NCBI GenBank assembly: GCA_014607495.2
Contig: CP053159.1
Span: 255,501-319,500 of the forward strand
Length of the DNA stretch: 64,000 nucleotides
Reading direction: 5' to 3'
Source: Carposina sasakii
Taxonomy: Eukaryota > Arthropoda > Insecta > Lepidoptera > Carposinidae
Part shown: in pieces, positions 10,211-23,200 of the stretch
How the letters are laid out: each line of letters opens with the position of its first letter
Position numbering within the stretch: the stretch's first letter is position 1
Made by a program: the position numbers and the translations under genes
The notes under the pieces: model-generated
The model's database searches: none
What the model saw: only the letters and a program-made list of their open reading frames with translations
What the model was told of the DNA's origin: nothing

Positions 10211-10779
10211 CATGGCGGCCCTATTCATTATGGCACCCGATGCAAATTACACGCGCATGAAAGCATAATGTGGACAGGAAGAGCGTTTTTGTAGTAAGTT
10301 TTTATTTTGAATAATTACCTACTCACTTTTGAGAGAATCCTATAAGTTGGTTTAGGGTTTTTACCTAGTTAATTTACCTGGAGAATTTTATTTGGTGTGG
10401 TCTTTCTCAAGACACACTTTAAAATTAAATTATTTATCATTGAACATAACATTAAAATTCATATTTAAATACCTACTTACCTAAATGTAAAAAATATTAA
10501 ATAAAAATTTTGCTACATATTATTCCAGCAAAAATGCATTTAGAGCTATTGAAAAAAAAGAAAAAAGAGCCCAAATAAAACAAATTATTTACAGCTATTT
10601 GAAGAATTTTGCATGCAAATTATCTGGGAACACCCTACACGGTACTCCTCTACCTATGCAATATGCAAGTTTGTCTACACAAAGGAAGGATTATCCATAG
10701 CGGCCTTTCGTCCGCAACTTTTTATCAGCAATTTATATCAACCCATCGTTATATAACCTGTGTCGTGTCACTACTTCTG

Positions 10780-11245
10780 TCTCGCTCGCACACGCCGGCT
10801 CCCGAGATGCAAGATGGCGTCCCCATGCGTGCGAGCGAGATGCACGACTTTGCATTAAATTTCGATCCTATTCTGTAATGTTTTATCCAATCGCGTCCGA
10901 TCTCTGAGTGTTCCGGCTCTTTGTCATCAATGGGCTCCCGGGCGAGTCCATTTCGAGTGCAACTTTCGAGTGTTTTGCGCTGTTGTTATATAGTTTTATG
11001 TTGAATTCGGTGGTTTAGCATTAATTTTGAGGTGGAATGCTTCGGTTTTGAGAGGTTTTTGAGGTGTGAGTGCGGTATATAGCGCGATTGTAGTTACGCC
11101 CTTTGGCGGCGGAGCGTCGGGCGCAGCTGATGCGTAGTGCGTACGCGGAGTCGGCAGTAGTGGCGCGGCGCTAGCGGCGAGCGCACGCGTGGCATGTTGA
11201 GTGTGTGCGCTCCCTCGTAGCGGCCCCGGCCGGCACTGTCGCAGG
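10780..11245 (+). promoter_or_regulatory. CpG island promoter and 5' UTR of the FAM53-like gene
   Basis: CpG-dense sequence rises from 'ctcgctcgcacacgccggctcccgag' to the ATG at 11246, with 'gcgtgcgagcgagatgcacgac' at about 10823. No TATA box was seen, consistent with a dispersed CpG-type promoter. The region just before the ATG (11100-11245) is strongly GC-rich with no upstream in-frame ATG. Confidence 0.5.
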
Positions 11246-14200
11246 ATGCTCAAGTTCCTCACGCACAAGCTGCGGACGCACTCGTTGAATGAGGAGAGCG
11301 TTGAGAAGGTGGGTGTCGAAGGCCGGCAAATGGCCGCCCGAGAACAAAGGCTCGCTCCCGGCAGGCCCGCTCTCACACCTCGTTTGTTGCAGGTGGAGGA
11401 GCGCGACTCCGGCACCGAGTCGGACGACGAGCGGCCGCCCGGTGAGTCCGATGCTAATCCGCACACGACCAACAAACGTTGTTTATTTACAAGATCAACC
11501 GCCGGATAGATATCGCGGTTGATTTACTCCCTTTGTGCTTGAAACGTGACCTTGACGGTTGACCTTAAATTTTATCGAAGCGCCTAATGTTTATAATAAT
11601 AGTGGTCGAATGCACGAGTAGACGGCGCGGCAGGCTTAACCGGAAATGTCTAGAAATTGTAGTAGGTGTGGTTACGAGAGGAAATGCGTGCTCCTCGATC
11701 ATCCCCAGAACGATCGGTTTGTTACACACTCGTAAAGTGCTTCGTAAACGCATTCAGAAAGCAGTAGGTACTCCTTTCATCGTAAATATATAACAATATC
11801 GCGTCTCTAAATAATCTTTTGAGTCATCATCTCATCAACCACTTACCTATCGCAATACAATAAAAAATACGCCTACATAACGTGAAATTTCCATAAAAAC
11901 TTTCCTTACCCATTATAATGATAGTCTATTTGTCAATACATACTTTAATGTTCGTAACCAAATCACGAAACAAAGCGACCTGTATCAAGAATGTGCCCTT
12001 TGAAAACTGCCCTTAATCTGAATATTTATGCACCCCATTATTATTCTCTGTCCGTTTTAGTTTTTTTCCAATTTCATGCTAACGCATTACGTTGGTTGAT
12101 GAATGACGTTGTCAGGAAGGTTGGATGCCATCGCTTCGATCACATTCACAGTTACTGTAAATTTGGGTTGCCAACCGTCCTGTTTTCCCAGGACATGTCC
12201 TGCTTTTTGGGATGTCCTGGGCTTTCCTGGATAATTTTTAAGTATCGTCCTGAGTTTTAGAGTTCTGACACATTCGCTGTCCGCAGATTTTATAAGGGTG
12301 CCGACATCGGGTCAACGCCTAGTGCCATGACGCAAATAAGCGTCAGCGGCACCTATAGAAAGCCTAAAAGAAGCAAATACGTAGTCGCCGGCACTGAATG
12401 TGTTAAAGACCTAAGTTTTGAAATTCGCATGCCACTAACTCTCTCCAATCGTCACACATTTGGGCTCACAAATGTATAGTCCTGGCTTTTAATTGAAATG
12501 TCCTGGTATTTCTTCTTTAAATCCTGGTTTTCAAAGTTATGAGATGGCAACCCTACTGTAGGTAAATGCAATTTTAATTCAACGACTACCCTCAAATCGT
12601 CAATAAGTATATCCTTTGCTTTGTTTATGAGGATTCTGTATCGCAATTTTATTTGCATCCACATTGGTTTAATTTATTATTGTTTATGTTCATTTATCGG
12701 TTTAGATTAGTCAAGTTTTATTATGCCTGACTAGCTAAATGAGCAATTATAATATCTCCGCCTTTCTCCACTGCTAGTTTTATCAGAAACATTATAAGAA
12801 CGAGCAAGGGTTTAAGATCTAACGCCAACAGCTCTCCAATACCATGTCTAGCCATGTTTGTTGGCATGGTTAAGGTTTCCCTTAAATTCAGAGTTGTGAA
12901 AGCCAAGGGAATGATATAAATCATTAACCATTCGAATTGCCAGTCCCCCATACAATAAATATATGGGATGCATTGGTCGAGAAGGTCTTTCGGTAAAACT
13001 TCTTCCGTGTGCTCTCTCAACCATGGAAATCCCCTCAGGCTACATTCGTGTAAGGTGTAGCCCTATTTCAGCCCTATTTTTTGTCAAACGCCTGAAATCA
13101 GTGCTTCAATACCAAAGTAATCCTATTAAGGCTAATGGACTACTATTACTACAAAGTACGAATCAATACAAAGTACGGATCAATACATAAGTGAAAGCTT
13201 TGTCCTGAACGAATGAGAATATATGCACAATCTAAACCTCTGATCTTAGAGACCTGAAACATAGAGGGTGTGTTCTTCGTTTCGCATAGGCATCCGATAA
13301 GAAAGGATTTCCCAAAGTTTACAGGGGAACGGAAAGTAACGGGAGTTTACGCGGACGATGTCGCCAACGTCCACTAGTAAGCAATAAATTTTGCAAGGTC
13401 TTCTCCCCCTCGTGGAGCAGGTCTTAGCCAATCCAGGCTCAGCAAGCCGTCACGCAGTCTAGCACGCGCTATCGAACTATACCTATCAGCCGCTAATAAA
13501 ATAACAAATAATAAAATTAACACGTTATCTGTTATTCCTTTGTCACATTTTGCAATGTTGTTTTTTTGTTATCGGATACTTTGAATTAAGGCTTACATAA
13601 TAAATAGATGTTTGTCGTAGATTCGCGTGTTTTGCTATCTTTCTGATTAGATAAGCGTAATGGATATCAGCCTGGGTTTTATTGGTTTGTTAACGTTTTT
13701 GCAAGTTCAGAGGTGTAGCTGGGGAACAGGAATTAACATCGTCTTTTATTATTCATGTATCTATTTGGGAATTCTCTTCCTTAGGCCCTGATTTCTACGG
13801 AACGTGCACAGAGTTTTCTTCAACTTGTTTACGCGAAAAGTTATATACTTTGCTGTAAATAATAATTCTTAAGTCTTCCCTATACATAATTCATTAAAAT
13901 TGGTGATTTGATTACGCATCTAGTACCTACATTACACATTATCTGGGTAAAACATGCGTAATATGATTTAGATTACCTTGGTAAAGGCGTTCCTTGCGTG
14001 TTTCCCTGGTGCATCATCAGCTTTCAGGATCGTTTTTTTTTTCTAACCCAGAAACAGCAAAGCTCCTTTAGATTCGTCCCAGATGTACATATATTTTTCC
14101 ATGGATTGACTGTCCTTACATCCAAATTGTGAAATAGACCTATATTAAATGCTTTGTCAAAAGCGCTACAAACTGTCCCATGAATGCATTTGGTATTCGC

Positions 14201-17200
14201 TTATACTCGTACCAATAATGTTGAGTGTATCCGTCGTGTTGCAAAGCAATATAATACACCAATTAACTATGTCTTTGCGCACCATAAAACACTGAACAGA
14301 TGGCGGATGTTTGCCAAAACTAGCAAATACCTACAACGGCCATATGAACATTTTTGGCGAATTCAATTATAACGTGCCACATGATATGATATTACAGCGG
14401 ACAAGGTCGCTTCCCCATTAGCGAGATTACGGTTCGCTCTCGGTTCAGGCAAGTTTACTCATATTTTATGTGCTGACGGATGAAATATGTCGCGGATGTA
14501 AAAATATATTGAAATCGATTTACGTTTAAATATTGTGTTAGGAAATGCTCGTTCATATCCGTCTGTATGGATTAAGTACAGGAAAATGCTATCTATAGAA
14601 AAATTATGATGTTCCAGATTAAACCGATTAAAACACCCTACTTAAGTGTTATGCTAGAATTCAGGCACAAATATAGGCGTTTTATTTCAACTGACGTTGT
14701 TAGATAGTTTACAGCAATGGGTCGCAAAATAATTTCATACCTACGTACGAAATGAGATCAGTTGCTAGCTTATCGCCTGATAGAATGCCCGAGCTCCTTA
14801 GACGACTTATACCACATGCACGGAAGGAGATACAGATGATGTATTCTAGTGAAGCCCCGCATCAGCACGGCAAAATAATTGTTTATAAAAATCAGTCAGT
14901 ACCTATCAAATAATCCTGTTGCAGTCGATACTGGTACAGAATAACTAAATATCTAATGGGTCATTGCGTAGGTACCTATAACTACGAGTACTTATCTTTG
15001 TACGCTATTTATAAACAATATTATTGTTAGCTGTGCACCACCAGCGGTCTGTATATCTGGGCTATATGAATATTTGTCGCTGTATCGCCTGTATAAGTAG
15101 TTTTAATACTTGCAGCCATTTTGGTGGACCTTTATAGAGAAGTTGCATTGTTAGAGAAGATATTGGTTTCAATAGCTATCCTTTTACCTTTATTGGAGAC
15201 GTCGGACTATACATTTGTACATGCTCCTAAAGAAATAATCTAATTCATAGATTTAATACTTATTTGGCTTGAGTTCAAAAAATTCCCATGTTCCCGTTCC
15301 TAGATGCAGTTTCATGGGCGGGATCGCGTCAATCAGCGTATCAAAATGACATACTTTAGAATATTTACCCAAGAAACTTAGTAATACAGCAGTCAAGTAA
15401 AGGGCTCTTTGTGAAGGGACAGAAAAGATAAGATGTACCTTGACTAAAAGGTTGTTATCGCTGGCTCGACACATCGTTCGCTTCAGTTTGTTCAGGTGCC
15501 GGCATATTGGCACAACTGAATGCTGCGTCAACAACCGCTGTGCATAGAACCCAACTTGTAATCTATAGAATTTTACTCCAATATTGTCTGGAAGGTGGAA
15601 TTGTTTAAACCAAATACGTGGAAGCTATTTATGCCAAGTTGTTTCGCATTTCAATGCCTTATATCATTCGCTTTGCTGTCCAATAGCAGGCAATCTGTGA
15701 ATTTATTTACGTTCTGTTGTATACAATCGTTCTGCTTCACTCCATGTCTTCAAACATAACCTGCTTCACCGCATAATAAGGTATCGTCAATCTCTACAAA
15801 CGTCCTGTGTACATGTCAGACTATCTAAGAGATCACCACGATTTTCTTTATTGCATGTCCCAACTCTCAGTTATGAATTAAACATGTTTCCAAAAGTGGA
15901 CAAATTAATTGGTCTGCGTTTCTACGAAGCGCTGGGAGTCAGGCCCGGTCGCCGGTACAATCTCAGGGTTGCCACTTAAAATTACTAATACAGTGCTTAT
16001 TCATTGAAAACATCTTTAGAATTTATATTCGATATTTGCATTTAAAAACCCACAAAGAAACTTGCCCTTGAACGGTGGGATGTCGAATGTGACCCTTTTG
16101 AATAGCGATTGAAGTATTATTACTGCTAGGGACTTAAACAACGTTGCGAACCCTATTCACGAATCGTATTTTGCGCCATCAATTGGCAATTGCCCGGTGA
16201 ATGGGCCCCCTGCGCGCGCGCAGAGCGACAGGGCGCAAAAAAGCACTAGAAGTGCGTAACTCGACGCAAACCGGCTCCGGCAACCTCTCGTTCCCCAGGA
16301 AATCGTGCGCCTGTGCCTCTTTTCCGGGAAATTATTTTTTACTCGTGTTTCACTCCATTTAAGAGTACCCAGTGGATATTTTGTCTTTTCTAAAGGACTA
16401 CCTAATTCATCTGAGTTTAATAACGCCTCATTGAGTTGTCAAAAATATCTTATTCATAACTAGAATATCTGGTTAGAGACTACTTTCCATTTAAATTGCT
16501 TTCTTTGAGCACTACTGAATCTCTTTCATCTATACCAGTGGTTCCCAATTAGTGGTACACGTATCCGCAGGGGTACGCAAGGTTCCGAAAAAAAAACCAA
16601 AATTACCAAAAAATATTTATGCAACCAGATTTTTCAGAGTTGTGCAAAGAAAAACGTGCCCATTTGTCACATTTCTCTGTCATCTTGTATTGTACTCGTA
16701 TATTGATAGTAATAAATTCTAAATACCTACTTACATCTGATTTCATCTCTTATTTATTTATTGTTCCTGCAATAAGGGGTACGCGAGTTTAAGGTTTTCT
16801 TAGAGTGGTACGTAGAAAAAACTAATTGGGAACCACTGATCTATACCTATATTCTTGGTTTAGCCTAGTAGGTAGGTATAGGTAGTATTAAGTTATCCAT
16901 GGTTTAACTACTCGTTTCTACTGTCATACAAATACAAATATCACCTAACACCTAGGTACCTACCTATACAACAGGTACCTACCGCGTGAATTGCAAATAT
17001 ATTCTGTGTAAGTACGTAGCTACTGTGGCGAGTGTTTAGTCTAAAATTGGTTACACATTCCGCGAGATTACCAGTTTTATGAGCGAACCGGAGTCGCGTT
17101 GGTTTCGCAAGCATAATCTGTGCAATTACAACGCACAGCTGGGAGGTTTAATACTTTTCGATATTCGATGAGTTAATGCAGGTTCACCAATTCGACAAAC

Positions 17201-20200
17201 AATGAGCTGACCCAACGGCAGAGTTGATGTTTTGAACCATTGTTTTGGGTAACCCGAGAAAATATTTATACAAACTTGTTTAGTTGTTTGTAAGTTTGGC
17301 TTCCAGTACTTCTTTCCAGTTAGTCCGACCTTAGCTGACAATGATACTCTGGACGTCCGTTTTGTGAGTTACTTATCTGTATATTTATACACCTACGTGT
17401 AAATAGAATATTGTAGAGTTCACTTCTGAAGGAAATTCCGCAAACGAAGTTATTACCCTTAAAATGGGTTAAAAACTGCACAATTCTAATTTTGGCAATG
17501 CTCTGGTGTCTAGATTAAATAATTTTAGTGTCATACAAATCGCCTCGCTTCTTAACCTGTCAGCTAGGGATTGAAAAGTATCGCTGTAATTAGAAAAGCG
17601 TGTATCGTATGCACAAGAGATTACATGCAAACCGACCAATGAGAGAGTTGACCAATAGGAGCGAGCCGATCAGCTGGTAACATAACCGAGAGCTATTGAT
17701 AATGTGCCTCGTACCTATAACCTTACTCCTTTACAAACACGGGCCGGACCGTTCTGATATCGGTGAGCATTTTAAGTTTAAAAACGTTCAAAATTAGCTA
17801 GACGTTTCTATTAAAAGGCTAGTTATAAACTGTGTGCGTGTGTTGTCTATTTAATATCAAAACAGGCTAGGTATATAACTTCCGTTTCATATTAACTTTA
17901 TCTTTACGTTCGTAATAACTTGCCAAAGATAAACTTGTTTCATATGCCCTGTTTATGTCTGTAATTTCTTTGTTGATGCGAATATTTTGCGAACTAAAAT
18001 AAATATAGTTACTTAAGGTACACTTTCTTTGGCGATTGTTGTTCTTCATTAGATAGGTATACTTCTGTTACTTGTCCTTCTATTGTATCTTCCGGTTTGG
18101 AATCGAAAATTTTAACATGTCGAAACCATGTTTTCACCAAACTGCTTTCACCTAGGTAATCTCTTTTAATGTCTATTTCTGTTTGCTTAATCTGTTATTC
18201 CATAATATAGTCTTATCTCTCCAACATTCAACACACTTGTAGATAGATTCGACAGTTTTAAACTCAAATTTGTAGGTAACAATTTTTAAGGTTTAGAATG
18301 CTGGGGGTCTACTCTGAAATGCCACTTTCGAATCTTTCGGTCCGACCGAAGCCCGACCAAATCGAAGCCTTTGACAGCCTTTGACCCTACTACGAAATTG
18401 CTTCGGATTTATTCATCTGAGTTCACAACTCATTCGGAACCATAGAAAATAATTCACATTGGCTAATATTATAAGCTTTCTATTATCTAGCCATATACCT
18501 GTCAAATAGAGTTCGATCGGACCGAATGAAAAAACGGCGCGACTGATCCGATCGAAGGAAGTTCGTAGTAGGAAACACCTCGATATTCGGCCGATACTTC
18601 GTTTATCGTCACTTCAGAGTAGACCTCCTGAGTCGAGTTTGGTACTGTCAATTTACCAATAACCCATTTGTTCCATCAATCCCTAACCAAAATCTATGTC
18701 CCATGTTACAAAACACTCCACAAAATTAACAACGGTGACTTCGTAAAATACATCAGGTGAGGTACTAAAGATGATTCATGTATTTCCGCTAACAAAAGGT
18801 CGGGTTTGCTACGACGTGGATTATGTGAGTGGGCAGCGTATAGGTCCCCATGGGCCGGTTCTACTCAAATATCGTTTTTTTTACAAGCGCCGCCGCCGCC
18901 CCGCGGTACCAGTCGATAGTCGATACCCGCTAATGAGCAACCCTACAGTCAGATTTCAAATCGATAAATTTAAGCAGAGTTTATTAAATCTATGATTTTA
19001 AGCTTTGAAATCTGATCGCCTAGAACCGGTTACACCGAACAACTTGGCGAATCCTGTTCGAAGTTTTTCATTTAAAAAAAGTTGCGTGCGGTGCGTCATG
19101 TAGGTACTACTCGTGTCCGAGCATGTTCGCTTACTGTTTTAGCAATTAGTTTATCTTAATGTCGGTGACGTGTTATCTGACTATTATAAATGTCGTATTT
19201 AAATTTTATAGCCAAGTCCTACCCCTTGTTTTTAAATGCTTTATGTTTGTGACAGTTAAGTCCTGCACCATAATCTAATACAGCTAAGCTGTGGTCTTAA
19301 AGGCGACACTAACTAGTCAGTCAGCTGGATTCTGAATCCTGTTACGATCCTGTTTGTTCCCATCTGATTGTCGATCATCCGGTCTATTGAATAAGGAGTG
19401 CGGATGGAGACTGCATCTGACACTGCGCACCTGTTAACGCACTTTAATTTAACCTGCTTGTCTTGTGTTTTATTAGCTTCCAAGATAGAAAATTAATTGA
19501 GTCTTTCTGCTCACCTCTGTATGAAGTTCTTTTATTTAAAATTTCATTTCTCCATGTGTACAACTGTACCTATAAGTTTTTAAGGTCTTTCTTTTCTTCG
19601 TGTATTTTATTAGCATTAATAAGGTCGCTGTGACTAACATTAATTATGATAACTTGCGAGATTGGAAGAGAATGGCTGTTGTAAAACCGTTTATAATTCT
19701 ACTTATTAATTATAATATAATCCTTCTGTTTTACCATGTAATGTAACTCACGCGCTTCCAATTACCTATATAATAATAATAAATAATGAACGTGGCTGTG
19801 GAGGTAATTAACGTATCTGATAGACAAAATAATGTTGTTATGAAATGGGAAGCGAGTGTAACAAACATCAGCTGTGTATCAAGCGTATCGCAGGTTGCCG
19901 ACCTGCGCTATCTCTTAAGCCGAGATAGGGATCCACTAAATTTGTTTGCCACAAAAATTGTGCCACCCCTGATAACTGAAGGAGTTACACGTGTATGTCA
20001 GTACGAGTATGATATTGTGCATGATGTACAGGATAAACTTATTTGTAAGAGGCTAGTGATTCTCCATTTGATTTTAAATCTATGACCATAATATAAGTAT
20101 CGGTGTTAGATAGGATGACAATAAGGGAGTCAATTCAAATGAAGTTTTCAAACCTTTGCTTAACAAGGCTTAACATTAAATATCTATTCACTATATACAA

Positions 20201-23200
20201 TATAACACTCCTGTATGTAGGTACTTGAAATAAAATATTAATTTCATACTTAGGAAGTCCTATACTTAGGTACTTACAAAAGTGCTTGCCTACCTACTTG
20301 AGAAATTATTAATAATAACCTAGTAGTATCTACTAATACCAGTCGTACCTAATGTAACAAGTACGAGTACCACTTAGACAAGTTTCAATAATGATACGAT
20401 ACCTACAGATATCACGCCAGTTTTCCCGACCGACTGCTGTGAGATTATGATAACTTGCGAGATTGGAAGAGAATGGCTGTTGTAAAACCGTTTATAATTC
20501 TACTTATTAATTATAATATAATCCTTCTGTTTTACCATGTAATGTAACTCACGCGCTTCCAATTACCTATATAAATAAATAATGAACGTGGCTGTGGAGG
20601 TAATTAACGTATCTGATAGACAAAATAATGTTGTTATGAAATGGGAAGCGAGTGTAACAAACATCAGCTGTGTATCAAGCGTATCGCAGGTTGCCGACCT
20701 GCGCTATCTCTTAAGCCGAGATAGGGATCCACTAAATTTGTTTGCCACAAAAATTGTGCCACCCCTGATAACTGAAGGAGTTACACGTGTATGTCAGTAC
20801 GAGTATGATATTGTGCATGATGTACAGGATAAACTTATTTGTAAGAGGCTAGTGATTCTCCATTTGATTTTAAATCTATGACCATAATATAAGTATCGGT
20901 GTTAGATAGGATGACAATAAGGGAGTCAATTCAAATGAAGTTTTCAAACCTTTGCTTAACAAGGCTTAACATTAAATATCTATTCACTATATACAATATA
21001 ACACTCCTGTATGTAGGTACTTGAAATAAAATATTAATTTCATACTTAGGAAGTCCTATACTTAGGTACTTACAAAAGTGCTTGCCTACCTACTTGAGAA
21101 ATTATTAATAATAACCTAGTAGTATCTACTAATACCAGTCGTACCTAATGTAACAAGTACGAGTACCTACCACTTAGACAAGTTTCAATAATGATACGAT
21201 ACCTACAGATATCACGCCAGTTTTCCCGACCGACTGCTGTGAGATTAGCGTAGGAAAATATGAATTCATAGTGTAGCTAGCATTGGGAGCGGTGCAGTAG
21301 GTATGCGCCGGGCGTTCACCTCTGAACCGAACGGGGTCGCCGAGGTTAGCAGGCTCGAGAGGATCTGCTGCCACTCGCGCTAATGAGCTGTGGGTACGAT
21401 AAACTGCCGATTTGCTACCCATACGAGCTGCATTGCTGCCCATATGACTTCCGGAAGAAACCATGTTGAGCTGGCCCCAAAACTAATGAAATAAGGACAT
21501 GAGATAATGATTTACCGCGTGAAGTCAACTCAAAATGAAAACCTGCTGTTGTTTCATTGTCTTAAATATCCGACGTTACAAGCAACAAAACAATATTTCC
21601 ATAGAATTATAAAATTATTGCAGGACATATCCAGACTTTAAAACACCTGGATATAAAAAAAATTGGCAAGTTTCTGTACCAGCACTGGTTTTATCCACGG
21701 AAATACAATATTAGTGCCTAATGTGAGTTTAATGACTGAACGCGGTGTAATAATAGTTAGTTCGTGCTCTACATTTCGTTCGAGATAAGCCGAGGTATTT
21801 CTGAATGCAGCTCTGTTTATACGACCAATTAAACCGTCGCTGGCAATTCTCTTCCACATTGAGGGTACTTTACGAAATTACGACACCTATGTGTTATTAA
21901 AGTTAGCACTAGGTACAGATATTATAAGATATTTTATTAATCTTCATGTTAGATTTTATAAATAAAAAACCAGCCTAAGTACCTAATCAGGCCATCTTGA
22001 TGCCCGTCATGTCCTCCATAGATTTGTCAAACATTTTCAGTTCTAGAAACACGCTTTTTAACGGCCTTGTATAGATACAAAGCAGACTATGCCTCTTGTC
22101 TTGATCTCATTGTGAATCTCCTTTCTTAACTTTTTCAACGTTGGTAAGTTAATTAATTTTTGTACCTTAATATCACAATATTAACATTAAATCCAACAAT
22201 ACTTCTTCAATTCTCTTCAAGAAAACATATAAGTAAGCTGTTGTCGATAAGACTCCTCAAAAAGCTGGAAAACCACAAAGAGAAATCTTCATTCTTCGCA
22301 ATAGAAATCCAATTACAAGATTCTGTAATTTAAAAGGTTTAGGTGGATTTGCTCATGCTCATTAATTTAAAATCAATTTGCGTAGGATTTGCGAAATCCT
22401 CGTAGCGTGAGGTCGACGGCCGGCCATTACAATAATTCTGTAAAGTGGGGCACCACCACCAGCCTCCGCCGCACTACTGGCCTGTCTTACAGGACCACCG
22501 AGCTCCACTTCTGTGTCACGGACTTCTTCGGTTCATCCTATGTCTTGTGCCTTATTATTGGCTGTTATATATAATATAATTAGGTAAATCGTTATGTGCA
22601 GTGTGGTAAATAAATTTTATTTCATCATTGCTAGTATAACCTGCCCCGTAAATCATGCTGCGGAGGTGTGGGAGTACCTACTGCATAAAACTATAATTTA
22701 AAGCAATATTAAACCGTCAATGAATTGCTGAGGTACGTGTAGGTATACATATAATTTTGTTCATCTGTTGTAACTATTTAACGTTCTTATGTTATCAGAT
22801 CTTCGCGTAAATAAGCAAAAATAGTCGAATTTTATTTCTGTAGTTTTCTTTTCCTTGAGTATTTTAGTGTATTTATTTATCTATCTTGTAAATATTTCAT
22901 ACTTACACGGTTGTACCTAATGATATGATCGTCATAAACGGTTTTGGCAGCGTATGCCAGTAGCACTCGAGCAGCCTTCGATAAATCACTAAAATCCTAC
23001 CCCTCAATTTCCTGTTCACTAATTATAATAAAAATACAGGTTGGAGAAGAAGATTCAGTCATTTTAATAAAAGATCGCTTGTATCCTTTCAGAAATACCT
23101 AGTAGGTAAATGGGATTAGAATTAATAAAATCTAGCTAGATATTTTGAACATCCTATATTTCTGTTTATTGATCGTAAACGTAATTTTAGTTTCATGAAC

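Noticed and set aside
15253..15534. 93-codon minus-strand frame with protein-like composition
   Set aside because: No ATG context, promoter, family or neighbouring exon in phase; kept only as a note in the intron description.
18771..18995. 74-codon plus-strand frame with an arginine run (YKRRRRPAVP)
   Set aside because: The run comes from a short CGCCGC repeat; no splice sites or family support.
19786..20881. Identical 99-codon frames in the tandem copies as a duplicated gene
   Set aside because: Identity follows from the duplication itself. There is no recognisable family, promoter or splice context, and the unit lies in an intron.
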